Shown here piece after piece: positions 52,111 through 61,245 of a stretch of 64,000 bases of DNA. The translations under genes were made by a program, and so were the position numbers. Location: positions 1 through 64,000 of the forward strand of contig JAOAPY010000008.1 in assembly GCA_025463135.1 (NCBI GenBank), given 5' to 3'. The stretch comes from Acidobacteriota bacterium. GTDB lineage: Bacteria > Acidobacteriota > Blastocatellia > Pyrinomonadales > Pyrinomonadaceae. The number at the start of each line of letters is the position of its first letter. Position 1 is the first letter of the stretch. The notes under the pieces were generated by a model. It ran no database searches and was not told the DNA's origin. It was given only the letters and a program-made list of their open reading frames with translations.

Positions 52111-52359
52111 ATGCCTTTACCAAAAGCAGCGATAGACTTTGTGAACGAGAATGCGGAAAGCAACGGGGCCAACGATCCGGGACGCGTCGACGATCTCTTT
52201 AAGATGGGCGCGCTGGACAGCTTTGCGCTGGTCGACTTTGTCACTGTGTTGGAAGAGCACTGTGGCATTCAGGTACCGGATGCGGACGTCAATCCCGCGA
52301 ACTTTCGCACGCTCGAAGTCATTGAACGCTATGTTGCGTCGCGTCGCGCGGAGCAGTGA
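52111..52359 (+). CDS. Acyl carrier protein
   Basis: 82 residues. ATG 52111 has GAAGGAGC before it. The phosphopantetheine site is Ser37 in GALDSFALVDFV, and the helix III region reads VNPANFRTLEVIERYV. It is not the housekeeping AcpP (the motif would be DSLD); it is a specialised carrier. Its TGA overlaps the ATG of the ketoacyl synthase gene (TGATG), so the two proteins are made together. Confidence 0.92.
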   Translation: MPLPKAAIDFVNENAESNGANDPGRVDDLFKMGALDSFALVDFVTVLEEHCGIQVPDADVNPANFRTLEVIERYVASRRAEQ

Positions 52360-53360
52360 TGAAAACATTCATCACCGGGTCAGGGGCTTTTTTACCCGAC
52401 CATGTTGTCGACAACGAAGACCTGGTCGACAGGTTGGGTATTGATGCCGAGCGAATATTCAAGTCGTCCGGCATTCGCAGCCGGCGCTGGGCTGGAAGGG
52501 AAACGACGACAAGCTCGCTGGCCAACCGGGCGCTGGGGCGGGCCCTCGCTGATGCCGGGATAACGAGCGCCGCCGTCGACTATCTTCTTTTCGGCACGAT
52601 GACGCCCGATCGCTTCATTCCCGGCAGCGCACCGGCAGTCCAGAAAGCGATGGCTCTGCGAGAGATTCCCTGTCTCGATATTCGCGCGGCGTGTTGCAAC
52701 GCCCTCTACGCTCTGCAAGTGGCCAGCGCCCTGGTCACTGCAGGCGCGGCTGGTCGAGTAGCTATTTGTCTGGCCGAGATTCAATCGCGCTTTCTCGATC
52801 TCACCCCTGAGTCGGCGACGTTGTCGATGCTTTTCGGAGATGGTGCTGCAGCGCTCATCGTTTCTGCTGAGGCCGGCCCGAAGGCTTTGGAAATTGTCGA
52901 TGTCTTACTGGCGACCGACGGCAGTTATGTGGACGACCTCGGCATTCGCAGTCCCGGAACGGAATTCGGCAGTAGCAGATCCCACGATGTTGAGAATCGA
53001 ACAGACTTTGCGCCGCGCATGAATGGGCAGTCGGTAATCCTGCAGGCATCGCGGCGGATGGTTGCCGGCTGTCGCGCGTTGCTGGAACGCAATCAGCTCA
53101 GCGCGGAAAATGTGCGTTGGATTGTGCCACATCAGGCAAATGCTAACCTGCTGGCGCAAGTCGCAAGGGGTCTCGGTCTAACGAACGGCGCAGCGGAAAT
53201 GATCAATGTGCTGGAAGAGTATGGGAATACTTCATCGGCGTCGATGGGTATCGCGCTCGATACGCTGAGACGGTCCAGCAAGATCCGGGCGGGCGATTAT
53301 CTATTGCTGCCGGCCTTTGCCGCTGGTTTCACCTGGGGCGCAGCGTTGCTTAGGTCTTAG
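52359..53360 (+). CDS. Ketoacyl-ACP synthase III-like protein
   Basis: 333 residues from ATG 52359. The thiolase fold has catalytic Cys112 (DIRAACCNALYAL), His in IVPHQANANLL and Asn in EEYGNTSSAS, the full Cys-His-Asn triad. The Cys is followed by C-N where FabH has S-G/A-G, so substrate use may differ; such proteins can also be acyltransferases instead of condensing enzymes. It belongs to the MBOAT-SGNH-ACP gene set. The TAG stop lies in the first unit of a heptamer array. Confidence 0.9.
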   Translation: MKTFITGSGAFLPDHVVDNEDLVDRLGIDAERIFKSSGIRSRRWAGRETTTSSLANRALGRALADAGITSAAVDYLLFGTMTPDRFIPGSAPAVQKAMALREIPCLDIRAACCNALYALQVASALVTAGAAGRVAICLAEIQSRFLDLTPESATLSMLFGDGAAALIVSAEAGPKALEIVDVLLATDGSYVDDLGIRSPGTEFGSSRSHDVENRTDFAPRMNGQSVILQASRRMVAGCRALLERNQLSAENVRWIVPHQANANLLAQVARGLGLTNGAAEMINVLEEYGNTSSASMGIALDTLRRSSKIRAGDYLLLPAFAAGFTWGAALLRS

Positions 53361-53553
53361 GTCTTTGGTCTTAGGTCTTAGGTCTTTGAGTTCTAGCTCT
53401 GCGGTGGCCGTTGGATAGCGGACTTGTCCGCGGACGTTGGCGGGTCGAAGGCGGCTTGGTTTCTGCCAGCGAAGGGCGCACAAGTGCGCTCTCTAAACGG
53501 CAGCAGACAATAAAAGCCAAAAACCAATTGCAGACTGAAGTCTGCGCTACCAG
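53349..53553. repeat. Heptamer array, family A and half of family B
   Basis: Units ttaggtc/tttggtc from 53349 to about 53392, family A at 53408-53500 and a family B half (cagactgaagtctgcgcta) at 53530-53550, which contains the stop of the converging PEGA gene. Confidence 0.7.
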
Positions 53554-54491
53554 GGGCTTAGTTGCTCGCCCGCGGCCTGGCGGCGCAGCTGATCGATAAT
53601 TGATCGCACCGCGGGTGCGAGGCTGCCGTTGGGAGCAAGCTGCAAATACTTCTCATAAGCCGCGACGGCCTCTTTATATTTCTCCAGCTTTTCGTAAATC
53701 GCACCCACCAACTGGTAAATCACCGGTTCGGAATCCGAAAGTTGTTTGAGCGCCGTTTCAAATTCGGCGGCCGCGCCTTCGTACTGCCCACGCTCTTCAT
53801 AGACGCGCGCGAGACCGACATGCGCCTCCGGCTGAAAACCGCGCCCCTCGCGAATTGCTCGCTGAAAGGATTTGTGCGCCTCATCGGCAAACGCCATCTC
53901 GCGATAGATACGACCCTCTACTGCTGACGCTTCAGGATAAATCGCTCGCGAAACTCTGGCCGCTTCGATGGCCGCCAAAGCATCTTCATACTTGTTCAGT
54001 TCCAGCAGTACACGCGCCAGGCCGACCTGCGCAGCAGGATAGGCTGCGCGCTGTTTCAAAGCGTGGCGATAAAGTTCCACTGCTTGGCGGCGCGCATCGT
54101 CATCCTTCGCTTTCTCGCGTGCCTCTTCTGCTTGTTGAAAGGCCAGCTCCGCCGGGTCCGTACTCCGCACCAGTCTTACCGCAAGTTGTTTACTGCGACC
54201 CGGGACCAGGGGGACAGAAGTTTCTTTGAAGCCAACAGCGCGAATGCGCAACGTGTGACGACCAGAAGAGATTTTGTCGAGACCAAGTTGACCGGTGGCG
54301 TCGGTAGTGCCACGCCGGATCTCGTCGACCCAGACAATTGCGTTGGGTTCAGTCTTGATAATGAGTAAAGAGGATGGCACCCCACGCGGTTTTGCCGGCA
54401 AGCGCTTTTGCGCAAAGATCGAGGGGGCGGCGCCCATGAAGATAGCCACGGCTATGAGGAGACTTGGCCCAAATTTCTTCAAGAAGATCAT
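53547..54491 (-). CDS. PEGA-domain and TPR-repeat protein
   Basis: 314 residues. A signal peptide (about 1-28, ending PSIFAQ), then a PEGA domain (SLLIIKTEPNAIVWVDEIRRGTTDATGQLGL), then four to five TPR units from about 115 (AVELYRHALKQRAAYPAAQVGLARVLLELNKYEDALAAI). It is probably a periplasmic scaffold. No catalytic site is present. Confidence 0.87.
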   Translation of the reverse strand: MIFLKKFGPSLLIAVAIFMGAAPSIFAQKRLPAKPRGVPSSLLIIKTEPNAIVWVDEIRRGTTDATGQLGLDKISSGRHTLRIRAVGFKETSVPLVPGRSKQLAVRLVRSTDPAELAFQQAEEAREKAKDDDARRQAVELYRHALKQRAAYPAAQVGLARVLLELNKYEDALAAIEAARVSRAIYPEASAVEGRIYREMAFADEAHKSFQRAIREGRGFQPEAHVGLARVYEERGQYEGAAAEFETALKQLSDSEPVIYQLVGAIYEKLEKYKEAVAAYEKYLQLAPNGSLAPAVRSIIDQLRRQAAGEQLSPW

Positions 54492-54682
54492 TCAGCGACC
54501 ATTAGTGATTTGCCGGTCCGCTTGTCCAGGCTTGTCTTCGCCCCAAAGGGAGACGCAGCTCCTTTGAAGCAAGCAAAGTTAACTGAGTCCGGATATGTTC
54601 ATTGCCGTTGAAACCGGGTGAGAATGAGAGGGAACGCACTGCTTCTTAACAACTCCTGTTATTGAACGCACAGATCTTGTTC

Positions 54683-57037
54683 CTACTCTTCGTCGTCACT
54701 CATTACGCGGCGCTTGCGCACCGTTGGATTCGCGGGTTCCGTGGTCGGCGTTGCATTAGGTTCCGGCTGCGGCGGAGGGTTGACGGGACGCGACCCAACC
54801 TCCGGACGAAACTTACCGTTCTTGTCGTAGAGCCGCTCGTACTGAAGTCGATTACGCACCACGCCCTGGATATACAAACGCGTCTCTTTGAATGGAACTG
54901 CCTCGGCCCATTCGTCCATTTCCGCCGGCAGCGAGGCGCGCCATTGCGGTACGCGCATCGGTCCCGCATTGTATGCGGCGGCGACGTATTCGATGCGTCC
55001 AAACTTGTCGACCTGATCGCGCAGATAGGCTGTGCCCAGCTGAATATTAAGACGCGGCTCGTAGAGTGCGTCCGCGGTTATCGCGCGCTCAACGCCGTAC
55101 TTCTTAGCGGTCAGTCTACCTGTAGGCACCAGCACCTGCATCAGTCCGTAAGCGGCGGCGCCCGAACGCGAGCGCGGATTAAAGACTGTCTCTTGCCGGA
55201 TTAGACCCGCGACCTGAAACGGATCAAGATTTCGAACGCGCGATTCCTGCGAAATAATGTCCCAGTAAGCCAGCGGATAGAACACGTCCCATTCGTCACG
55301 CGTAAGCTCTTCCGGTTTCATCTGCGAATAATCAGGATAGCTCTTCTTCAGAATGTTCAGGGCGCGAACGTTGTCTTCCTGATTGCGATAGATGCGCGCC
55401 GTGGCGAGATTGATCCGCGGACTGAAGGGAGCCGCTTCCGACGCCCTGGCCATTTCTTCAAGCGCCCAGTCGTCGAGGCCGATATTCGAAAGTTGGTCCG
55501 CCCTGGTGATCGCAGCATCAGCCTCTGCACCAGCCGTTTCCTCAGCCACCGTCACGGTTTGCAAATTCGCAGTGGCGCGCCCGATCAGGGAATCAGCGGC
55601 AAAACTTTGCGGCGCTGTGTTTCCGCCCCGCGTCATCGCATCCAAACGCTGCTTCGCCAGATAGCCGTACCAGTTAGCGTCATAACGGCCCTGCATCGCC
55701 GCGTAAAGGGCGCGCGCCTCGGCCACTTTGCCCGAAGTTTCGGAATCGCGTGCTGCCCAATAACCGGCGCGACCACGATTGTCGGTATTCTTGTCGGCAT
55801 AGTAAGCAAGATGCTCAGTCAACTGGCGCGCCGATTCCTGAAAGTTCTTCGCGTCATGCGCCGCCCAGGCAAGATTAAACTGCGCTTGCGCAACTTCGGC
55901 CGAACCGGGAAAAGCATTGACCGCGGTCCGGTAAAGATTTACCGCCTCGCTGGAAACCTTTGCTTCGTCCGCGATTTGCCCGGCGTTCGTAATAGCGCGC
56001 GGGGTCCAGGAGCTCTTGGGGAATGCCCGTCGCATCTCTTCAATGGTCGTATGCACCTGTGGCCATTGCCGCGCGCGCGCATAGGTTTGGGTCAGGTTGT
56101 AGAGCGCCTCAGCGCGAGTTTCGCCGGCGGAAGTGGGCACGCTGTTCAGCGCTGTCGCTGCCTCGGCGGTTTTCCTCAGATATGAAGCGGCTATCCCGCG
56201 ACGCAACTGGGTTGGACCATTGGCAGTGTTGGGAAAGGCGGCGAACGCCTGGCCGTATGCTTCAAAAGCGTCCACGTATTTCTTTGCTTCGAAGAGATGG
56301 TCTGCTCGAGCCATCGCTTCTTCGGGGTTGCCCGCCGTCAGATTGCCGCCCAGGCGAGCAATGGCCGGCGCTGCAACGCTGCTTTCAGCCGCTGCGGGCG
56401 CGTAAAAATAGATACGCCGATAAGCGGCGACCGCCTTCGAGTTGTCCGCTTGCTGCTCGGCAGCTTTGGCTGTCAGCAGCAAGGCTGCGGCATCGTTTCT
56501 AGCAGCGAGATCGCGCAATGATGAAGGCATAGCGGCGGCGCCGCCGTTCTGTAGCAACAAATTGGCGGCACGCAAAACAGCATCACGCGCGCGGAATGAG
56601 GAAGGATAATCATTGGACAATTTTTCAAACGCGCTCTGAGCTTCAGACCGCTTTCCCGCCTGTTCCAGGGCATCGCCGCGCAGCAACAGCGCATAATCAC
56701 CGAGCGCCGTGTGATCGCGAATTACCGCAGCATCAAGCAGTGCCGCGGCACCCACAAAATCTTTGTTGCTTGTTTTCATACGCGCCCGCAACAACCGCGC
56801 GAGACCTGCCGCTTTGGTCCGCGGGTAATCGGATTCGATGCGCGCAACGGCATCCTCGGCCGGCAGCACACCATTCCGAGTCATCGCGCGCAGATTTTCG
56901 AGGGCCCTTAGTTCAGAGGAAGTTTGCTGTCGAGTGAAACAACTCGCACTCATGAACGGCGGTAGAGAGGCGCCGATCACGATGGCAATACCGATGATTA
57001 TCAATAGCCAGCGACGCTTACCAATTCCTTTTAACAA
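54683..57037 (-). CDS. Soluble lytic murein transglycosylase (Slt70-like)
   Basis: 784 residues. One N-terminal anchor or signal (WLLIIIGIAIVIGASL), a long helical superhelix of TPR-like units, and a C-terminal SLT domain: LIRQETVFNPRSRSGAAAYG with the catalytic Glu near residue 615, GLMQVLVPTG, LNIQLGTAYL and AAYNAGPMRV. It cleaves peptidoglycan glycan strands with formation of 1,6-anhydro ends. The C-terminus is a Pro/Glu linker and a basic end. Overlap with neighbours is none; it lies 34 bases after the GAF gene. Confidence 0.93.
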   Translation of the reverse strand: MLKGIGKRRWLLIIIGIAIVIGASLPPFMSASCFTRQQTSSELRALENLRAMTRNGVLPAEDAVARIESDYPRTKAAGLARLLRARMKTSNKDFVGAAALLDAAVIRDHTALGDYALLLRGDALEQAGKRSEAQSAFEKLSNDYPSSFRARDAVLRAANLLLQNGGAAAMPSSLRDLAARNDAAALLLTAKAAEQQADNSKAVAAYRRIYFYAPAAAESSVAAPAIARLGGNLTAGNPEEAMARADHLFEAKKYVDAFEAYGQAFAAFPNTANGPTQLRRGIAASYLRKTAEAATALNSVPTSAGETRAEALYNLTQTYARARQWPQVHTTIEEMRRAFPKSSWTPRAITNAGQIADEAKVSSEAVNLYRTAVNAFPGSAEVAQAQFNLAWAAHDAKNFQESARQLTEHLAYYADKNTDNRGRAGYWAARDSETSGKVAEARALYAAMQGRYDANWYGYLAKQRLDAMTRGGNTAPQSFAADSLIGRATANLQTVTVAEETAGAEADAAITRADQLSNIGLDDWALEEMARASEAAPFSPRINLATARIYRNQEDNVRALNILKKSYPDYSQMKPEELTRDEWDVFYPLAYWDIISQESRVRNLDPFQVAGLIRQETVFNPRSRSGAAAYGLMQVLVPTGRLTAKKYGVERAITADALYEPRLNIQLGTAYLRDQVDKFGRIEYVAAAYNAGPMRVPQWRASLPAEMDEWAEAVPFKETRLYIQGVVRNRLQYERLYDKNGKFRPEVGSRPVNPPPQPEPNATPTTEPANPTVRKRRVMSDDEE

Positions 57038-57071
57038 AACTCCTGGTAACTCCTGCTACAGATTTTCTGCC

Positions 57072-58529
57072 CTACGCTGACACAACCGTTCCCGGGTACG
57101 CCTCACCAAGTTTGGATGCATCACCTGCGGCCAAAGTATTGATTAGTTCGTGATGAAAATAATCGTATTTGGCCGTGACACCCGCTTTCACACGTTTGTC
57201 ATACATCTCGCGCGAGCGGTCGATATATTCGCGCAGTCGTTCGTAGAGATTTCCCTGAGTTCGGCCTTCAATCACCTTCTGCTCGTTGTAGAGTTTTATC
57301 TCAGAGACCAGCAGGCGGGCGAACCGGCGTGCGTCGTGGTGTTGTCGTTTCTCGTCTTCATCGGAAACATCGACGGGCAGCGCGGCATCATAGGTTCCGC
57401 GGCGCCGCCCTGATGAAGGTGCACCCGCAGTCCCAGCCGCAGGAGCGTCAGCCATTGAAAGAGTCTCGGCTGCGGGCTCTTCAACCATCGGCGATTCAAC
57501 CGGTGTCGGCTCAATTACGTCATACTCAATTGGAGTAGCCGCAGCGGACTCTGGTTCGGCTGCGGGTAGTTCAGCGTCCGGAAGAACAGCAACAGGTTCC
57601 GCGGTGGGCAATTCTTGTGACGCTTCTTCCGCAACAGGCTCTGCTTGACCAGGTTCATCGTATACGCGCACCGGAGTGTAAGCCGGCAAATCGGTTGGTG
57701 TAGCGGCTTCGGTCTCAGGCTCAGCCTCTGGCGCTGCCTCTTGTGAAGTCTGGGTAGGCTCTGGTGAAGGCTGCGACTTAACCGGGGCCTGCGAGACTGA
57801 AAGCAGCCCCACCGCCATTCCCGCCACGCGCACCAGAGTTTCGAGGGCTTCAAGATTAATAGCGTCAGCGTCGAGAGCGGCTGAATCCGCATAAAGCACT
57901 GCCACCGCCCGTCCGCGCACAACCAGGGGCACGGCAACTATTCGCTGTGGCGGCTGCTCGCTCAGGCGATTTAAAAGGAGGTGATCGTCCGCATGTGAGT
58001 TTGGGTTCCCGCTCCAGGTCGTGCGCGACTTTACGACTTCGCTGACCATCGTATCCGCAGACGAGGGAAAAGTGATCTGCTGCACGGAATTGTCACCGAC
58101 AGAGCCCTCCAGTCCACGCGCTCGCCAGCCGCGGATCTGATCGCCCTTTACTACAAAGAAGACAATACGCGGTGCAAAAGACGAGGCGCGATTCACCAGT
58201 GTCTTCAGGACTTCCGCTTGCGATTTTTGTCCTTCGATCTCTTCGATGGCGGCTTTGACAATCGCCATGTCGCTCGAGGCCTGCGTCCGAGTGGACTCAG
58301 AGGCGGCCAGTTCGATCCCGCGTTCGTGCGCGGCGCGCAGGTGTTCCGCTATGGAAGCCGCCAACGAGCCATCCCATTGCGCCTCACCTTCACTCTCCAG
58401 CACGCGCTTCAACGATTCGTTGAGCTGGGTCTGAAGCTGAGCAATCTCCTGCTTAATACCACTCAGACGGCTTTCGACGTAGCCTTCTATCTCACGACGT
58501 AAGCTTTCTTCCATTTGTTCGCTGACCAC
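57072..58529 (-). CDS. GAF-domain protein with coiled coil, unknown function
   Basis: 485 residues from GTG 58529, with CGGAGGAA nine bases before it; an ATG five codons later is the alternative. An N-terminal coiled coil (EGYVESRLSGIKQEIAQLQTQL) leads to a GAF domain (about 105-245; IVAVPLVVRGRAVAVLYAD), a long Pro/Glu/Ala linker (about 250-385), and a C-terminal helical part (KRQHHDARRFARLLVSEIKLYNEQKVIEG). Similar proteins with an FrzA/social-motility kind of C-terminus exist in Acidobacteriota; the function is not known. Confidence 0.8.
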   Translation of the reverse strand: MVSEQMEESLRREIEGYVESRLSGIKQEIAQLQTQLNESLKRVLESEGEAQWDGSLAASIAEHLRAAHERGIELAASESTRTQASSDMAIVKAAIEEIEGQKSQAEVLKTLVNRASSFAPRIVFFVVKGDQIRGWRARGLEGSVGDNSVQQITFPSSADTMVSEVVKSRTTWSGNPNSHADDHLLLNRLSEQPPQRIVAVPLVVRGRAVAVLYADSAALDADAINLEALETLVRVAGMAVGLLSVSQAPVKSQPSPEPTQTSQEAAPEAEPETEAATPTDLPAYTPVRVYDEPGQAEPVAEEASQELPTAEPVAVLPDAELPAAEPESAAATPIEYDVIEPTPVESPMVEEPAAETLSMADAPAAGTAGAPSSGRRRGTYDAALPVDVSDEDEKRQHHDARRFARLLVSEIKLYNEQKVIEGRTQGNLYERLREYIDRSREMYDKRVKAGVTAKYDYFHHELINTLAAGDASKLGEAYPGTVVSA

Positions 58530-58775
58530 TGTGTCGTTCCTCCGTTAGTTTACCGCTATGGATTCATCAGATTGCCTGGGCCAGGACTGCAATCGGGATT
58601 GTCTCATGTTTCACGAGACTTTGAGGGGCAAAACGTCTCTGACCCGATTATGGACGTGCTGGACGAAGCGAGTCAAGAAAAGCCTTTTCCAGGTAGTGTA
58701 CAACCACCTCCAGTGGAGGTCGTGTTGACACTACCGGAGTGCTGCGCTATAAATTTTCACGCTGCTTTATACCCA

Positions 58776-59183
58776 ATGCCTGCCCTGATACTCATCGCAG
58801 ACGACTACGAAGATAATCGAGAGCTTTTGCGCCTTATTCTGGTGACCGAAGACTACGAGGTCCTGGAGGCAAGCGATGGGCAGGAGTGTGTTGAGCTGAC
58901 GTTGCGCCACTTGCCCGATCTGATCATGATCGATCTTTCAATGCCCAAGCTCGACGGGTGGGAAGTATACCGTGCCCTCAGCACGAATCGGCGCACGAGC
59001 GAGATACCCTGCGTAGCCGTAAGTGCCTACGCCGAGGTGGAACGAACGCGGGCGTTGAACGCCGGCTTTAAGGGTTATCTGTCAAAGCCGTTCCGAACCG
59101 GCGAGCTGCTCGAGACGGTAGAACGTTTGCTTGCCGAAAATCGGGCCAGGCTAAGTATTGCCGAAGCGGCTAGTGAACTCTGA
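58776..59183 (+). CDS. Stand-alone response-regulator receiver protein
   Basis: 135 residues from ATG 58776 (MPALILIADDYEDNRELLRL). Phosphoacceptor Asp53 (LIMIDLSMPKLDGWE), Ser in AVSAYAE and Lys in YLSKPFR. There is no output domain. It diverges from the GAF-domain gene, a possible functional neighbour. The upstream frame (58515 on) is not needed. Confidence 0.88.
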   Translation: MPALILIADDYEDNRELLRLILVTEDYEVLEASDGQECVELTLRHLPDLIMIDLSMPKLDGWEVYRALSTNRRTSEIPCVAVSAYAEVERTRALNAGFKGYLSKPFRTGELLETVERLLAENRARLSIAEAASEL

Positions 59184-59220
59184 CTTGGGTTTCGACGCTC
59201 CAAAGCAAGTTGGCTCTACT

Positions 59221-59823
59221 ATGGGAGTTGCAAAGCTTACTGATCTAAACACACTGCTGCCTGAGAGCAAGTACGCCCGGATAGAACGCGAACGCCGCTA
59301 TCTTTTGCCAGACTTGCCGGCCGGGCTGTCGCGGGCCAGCCCTCACCTGCAAATAACCGACAACTACATCACCGGAACGCGTTTGCGCCTGCGCAAGGTG
59401 CGTGACCCACAAACAAACAAGTGGATTGCAAAGTTTACCCAGAAGTTCGCCTCCGATCCGACCGACCTTTCACGCACGCTAATCACCAATACTTATCTGA
59501 ATGCTTACGAGTACGAAGTGCTTTCAGTATTTGAGGCTAACGAGATTCGCAAAAATCGTTACAGGTTCGAATTCAACGACATCAAGTATTCGATCGATAT
59601 GTTCATCGGCGATCTGTTGGGGCTGGTGTTGGCGGAAGTGAGCTTTGCTGAGGATAAGGAGCTGGAGAGCTTTGTACCGCCATCGTTCGCGCTGGCTGAA
59701 GTGACGAACAATGAAACCTTCAGTGGAGCCCGGCTGTGTCATTTGAGTTTCGAGAACATCCGCGCAGAAGTTAAGCGCATGGGACTTTTCCCGGGGCATC
59801 GTCTTAGTTCGCAGCCGCACTGA
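59221..59823 (+). CDS. CYTH-domain protein
   Basis: 200 residues from ATG 59221. The CYTH signature RIERERRYLLPDL (E-x-E-x-R/K) is near the start, followed by TGTRLRLRKVRDPQTNKWIAKFTQK and EIRKNRYRFEFNDIKYSIDMF. CYTH enzymes bind triphosphates with a metal in a beta tunnel: inorganic triphosphatase, thiamine triphosphatase or class IV adenylyl cyclase. The activity here is open. Confidence 0.85.
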   Translation: MGVAKLTDLNTLLPESKYARIERERRYLLPDLPAGLSRASPHLQITDNYITGTRLRLRKVRDPQTNKWIAKFTQKFASDPTDLSRTLITNTYLNAYEYEVLSVFEANEIRKNRYRFEFNDIKYSIDMFIGDLLGLVLAEVSFAEDKELESFVPPSFALAEVTNNETFSGARLCHLSFENIRAEVKRMGLFPGHRLSSQPH

Positions 59824-59851
59824 TTTAAGTGTCTTTCCTAAGGAAGTAATA

Positions 59852-61033
59852 ATGACCCCACAGCGACTCAGCCTTTTTCTCTTTTTACTATTGGTTGTAA
59901 TCGCCGGCAGCGCCTGCGGCAAGAAGGGTAATGTTCCCCAGGCGCCGCCTCCGGGCGCGCCCGCCAATGCGGCTGCGCCTGAGCAATATCACCAGACTGA
60001 CGCCGCTACTCTCGCTATACCGCAAACGAAATTCTTCAAAGGCTCGATTGGAAGCAGGCTCGGTCTGCAGATGAAACTCACGCGCGATGGCGAACGACTC
60101 ACAGGAAATTATTCTTATCAAAAAGTCGGAACCAAAATTGATCTCAAAGGCACGATTGATAAGGACGGCAATCTGACCCTGGAAGAGCTTGATACCGGCG
60201 GCAAGCAAACAGGTCTCTTCAAAGGCAACTGGCTCACCGACAAAGATACCGGCCTGATTAGTGTGGTTGGTAATTGGGCCAAGCCCAACAGCGAAAAGAA
60301 GACGGCTTTTTCATTGCACGAAGAGTCGATCGAGTTTTCCGGTGGCGTGGAATTGGCCGCTAAACAAATCAAAGAGACGAACAAAAAACTCCATTATCAA
60401 ATTGAGGCTGACTATCCACAGGCAGCGGGCGCGGTCGACAACCGGTTTGAAAAGTTCAATCAGGAAGCAAGAAACCTGGTCACGAGACAAGTCAGCGAAT
60501 TCAAGAAGCAAATGGTTGGGGACGCGAAAGATGTTGCGACAGAGCCAATTCCCGCGGTGGAAGATAAATCATCTGTGCCGGGAAGCACTTTGGAAATCGG
60601 CTACAACATCGCCCTCGCGAAGGACGATCTGATCAGTATTCAATTTGATCTCGGAAGTTACAGCAGCGGCGCGGCGCATCCCAACTCTTCTTCCGCTGTT
60701 CTCAACTATGATGTGAAAGCAGGCAAGGTGCTAAAGCTCGCTGACCTCTTCAATCCCGGCGCCAAATACCTGGCAACGCTCTCGTCATACTGCATCAGGG
60801 ATCTTAAGAAGCAGAAAGACAAGCTACCGGATGATGCACAGATCGACAGTGGCGCCGCCGCCCAGTCCAAAAACTATCAGAGTTGGACCATCACGAAAAA
60901 GGGATTGGAAATAACCTTTGACGCCTATCAGGTGGGATCTTACGCCGCGGGACCGCAGAGCGTCGTCGTTCCCTACTCGGCGTTGAAAGAAATAATACGG
61001 TCGGATGGGCCACTCGCTCAGTTCGTGAAATAA
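59852..61033 (+). CDS. Lipoprotein with DUF3298/DUF4163-like domain
   Basis: 393 residues. The signal ends VVIAGSACGKK (lipobox), followed by a Pro/Ala linker. A beta domain (about 60-145; LGLQMKLTRDGERLTGNYSY) is followed by a domain with YQIEADYPQ, ISIQFDLGSYSSGAAHPNSSSAVLNYDVKAGKVLKLADLF and a DUF3298-like end (WTITKKGLEITFDAYQVGSYAAGPQSVVVPYSAL). This domain occurs in RsiV-type anti-sigma factors and secreted proteins and binds lysozyme or peptidoglycan in some. No role assigned. Confidence 0.85.
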   Translation: MTPQRLSLFLFLLLVVIAGSACGKKGNVPQAPPPGAPANAAAPEQYHQTDAATLAIPQTKFFKGSIGSRLGLQMKLTRDGERLTGNYSYQKVGTKIDLKGTIDKDGNLTLEELDTGGKQTGLFKGNWLTDKDTGLISVVGNWAKPNSEKKTAFSLHEESIEFSGGVELAAKQIKETNKKLHYQIEADYPQAAGAVDNRFEKFNQEARNLVTRQVSEFKKQMVGDAKDVATEPIPAVEDKSSVPGSTLEIGYNIALAKDDLISIQFDLGSYSSGAAHPNSSSAVLNYDVKAGKVLKLADLFNPGAKYLATLSSYCIRDLKKQKDKLPDDAQIDSGAAAQSKNYQSWTITKKGLEITFDAYQVGSYAAGPQSVVVPYSALKEIIRSDGPLAQFVK

Positions 61034-61121
61034 AACCTCATCGTAGGCGTCGAGTCCGATAAGCTTCTTCAGCTTGTCGTCGGCGTTCCGTAAATACTCT
61101 GTAAAAAGGCTAACCACAAGC

Positions 61122-61223
61122 CGGTAGTGAGTCAGTTTGATGTCCGATAAGCTTTATTGCTTGTCGTAACGCGGCGACAAACTAAAGTTTGTCGGACATT
61201 TGCCGCGAAACTGATCCACTACT
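61122..61223. repeat. Composite repeat C, about 100 bp, copy 2
   Basis: gtagtgagtcagtttgatgt, ccgataagctttattgcttg, gcggcgacaaactaaagttt, then tttgccgcgaaactgatccac. It is nearly the reverse complement of 34925-35023. A shorter family C copy precedes it (61056-61080). Confidence 0.8.
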
Positions 61224-61245
61224 CCACAAGCCTGACGGGTTGCCC

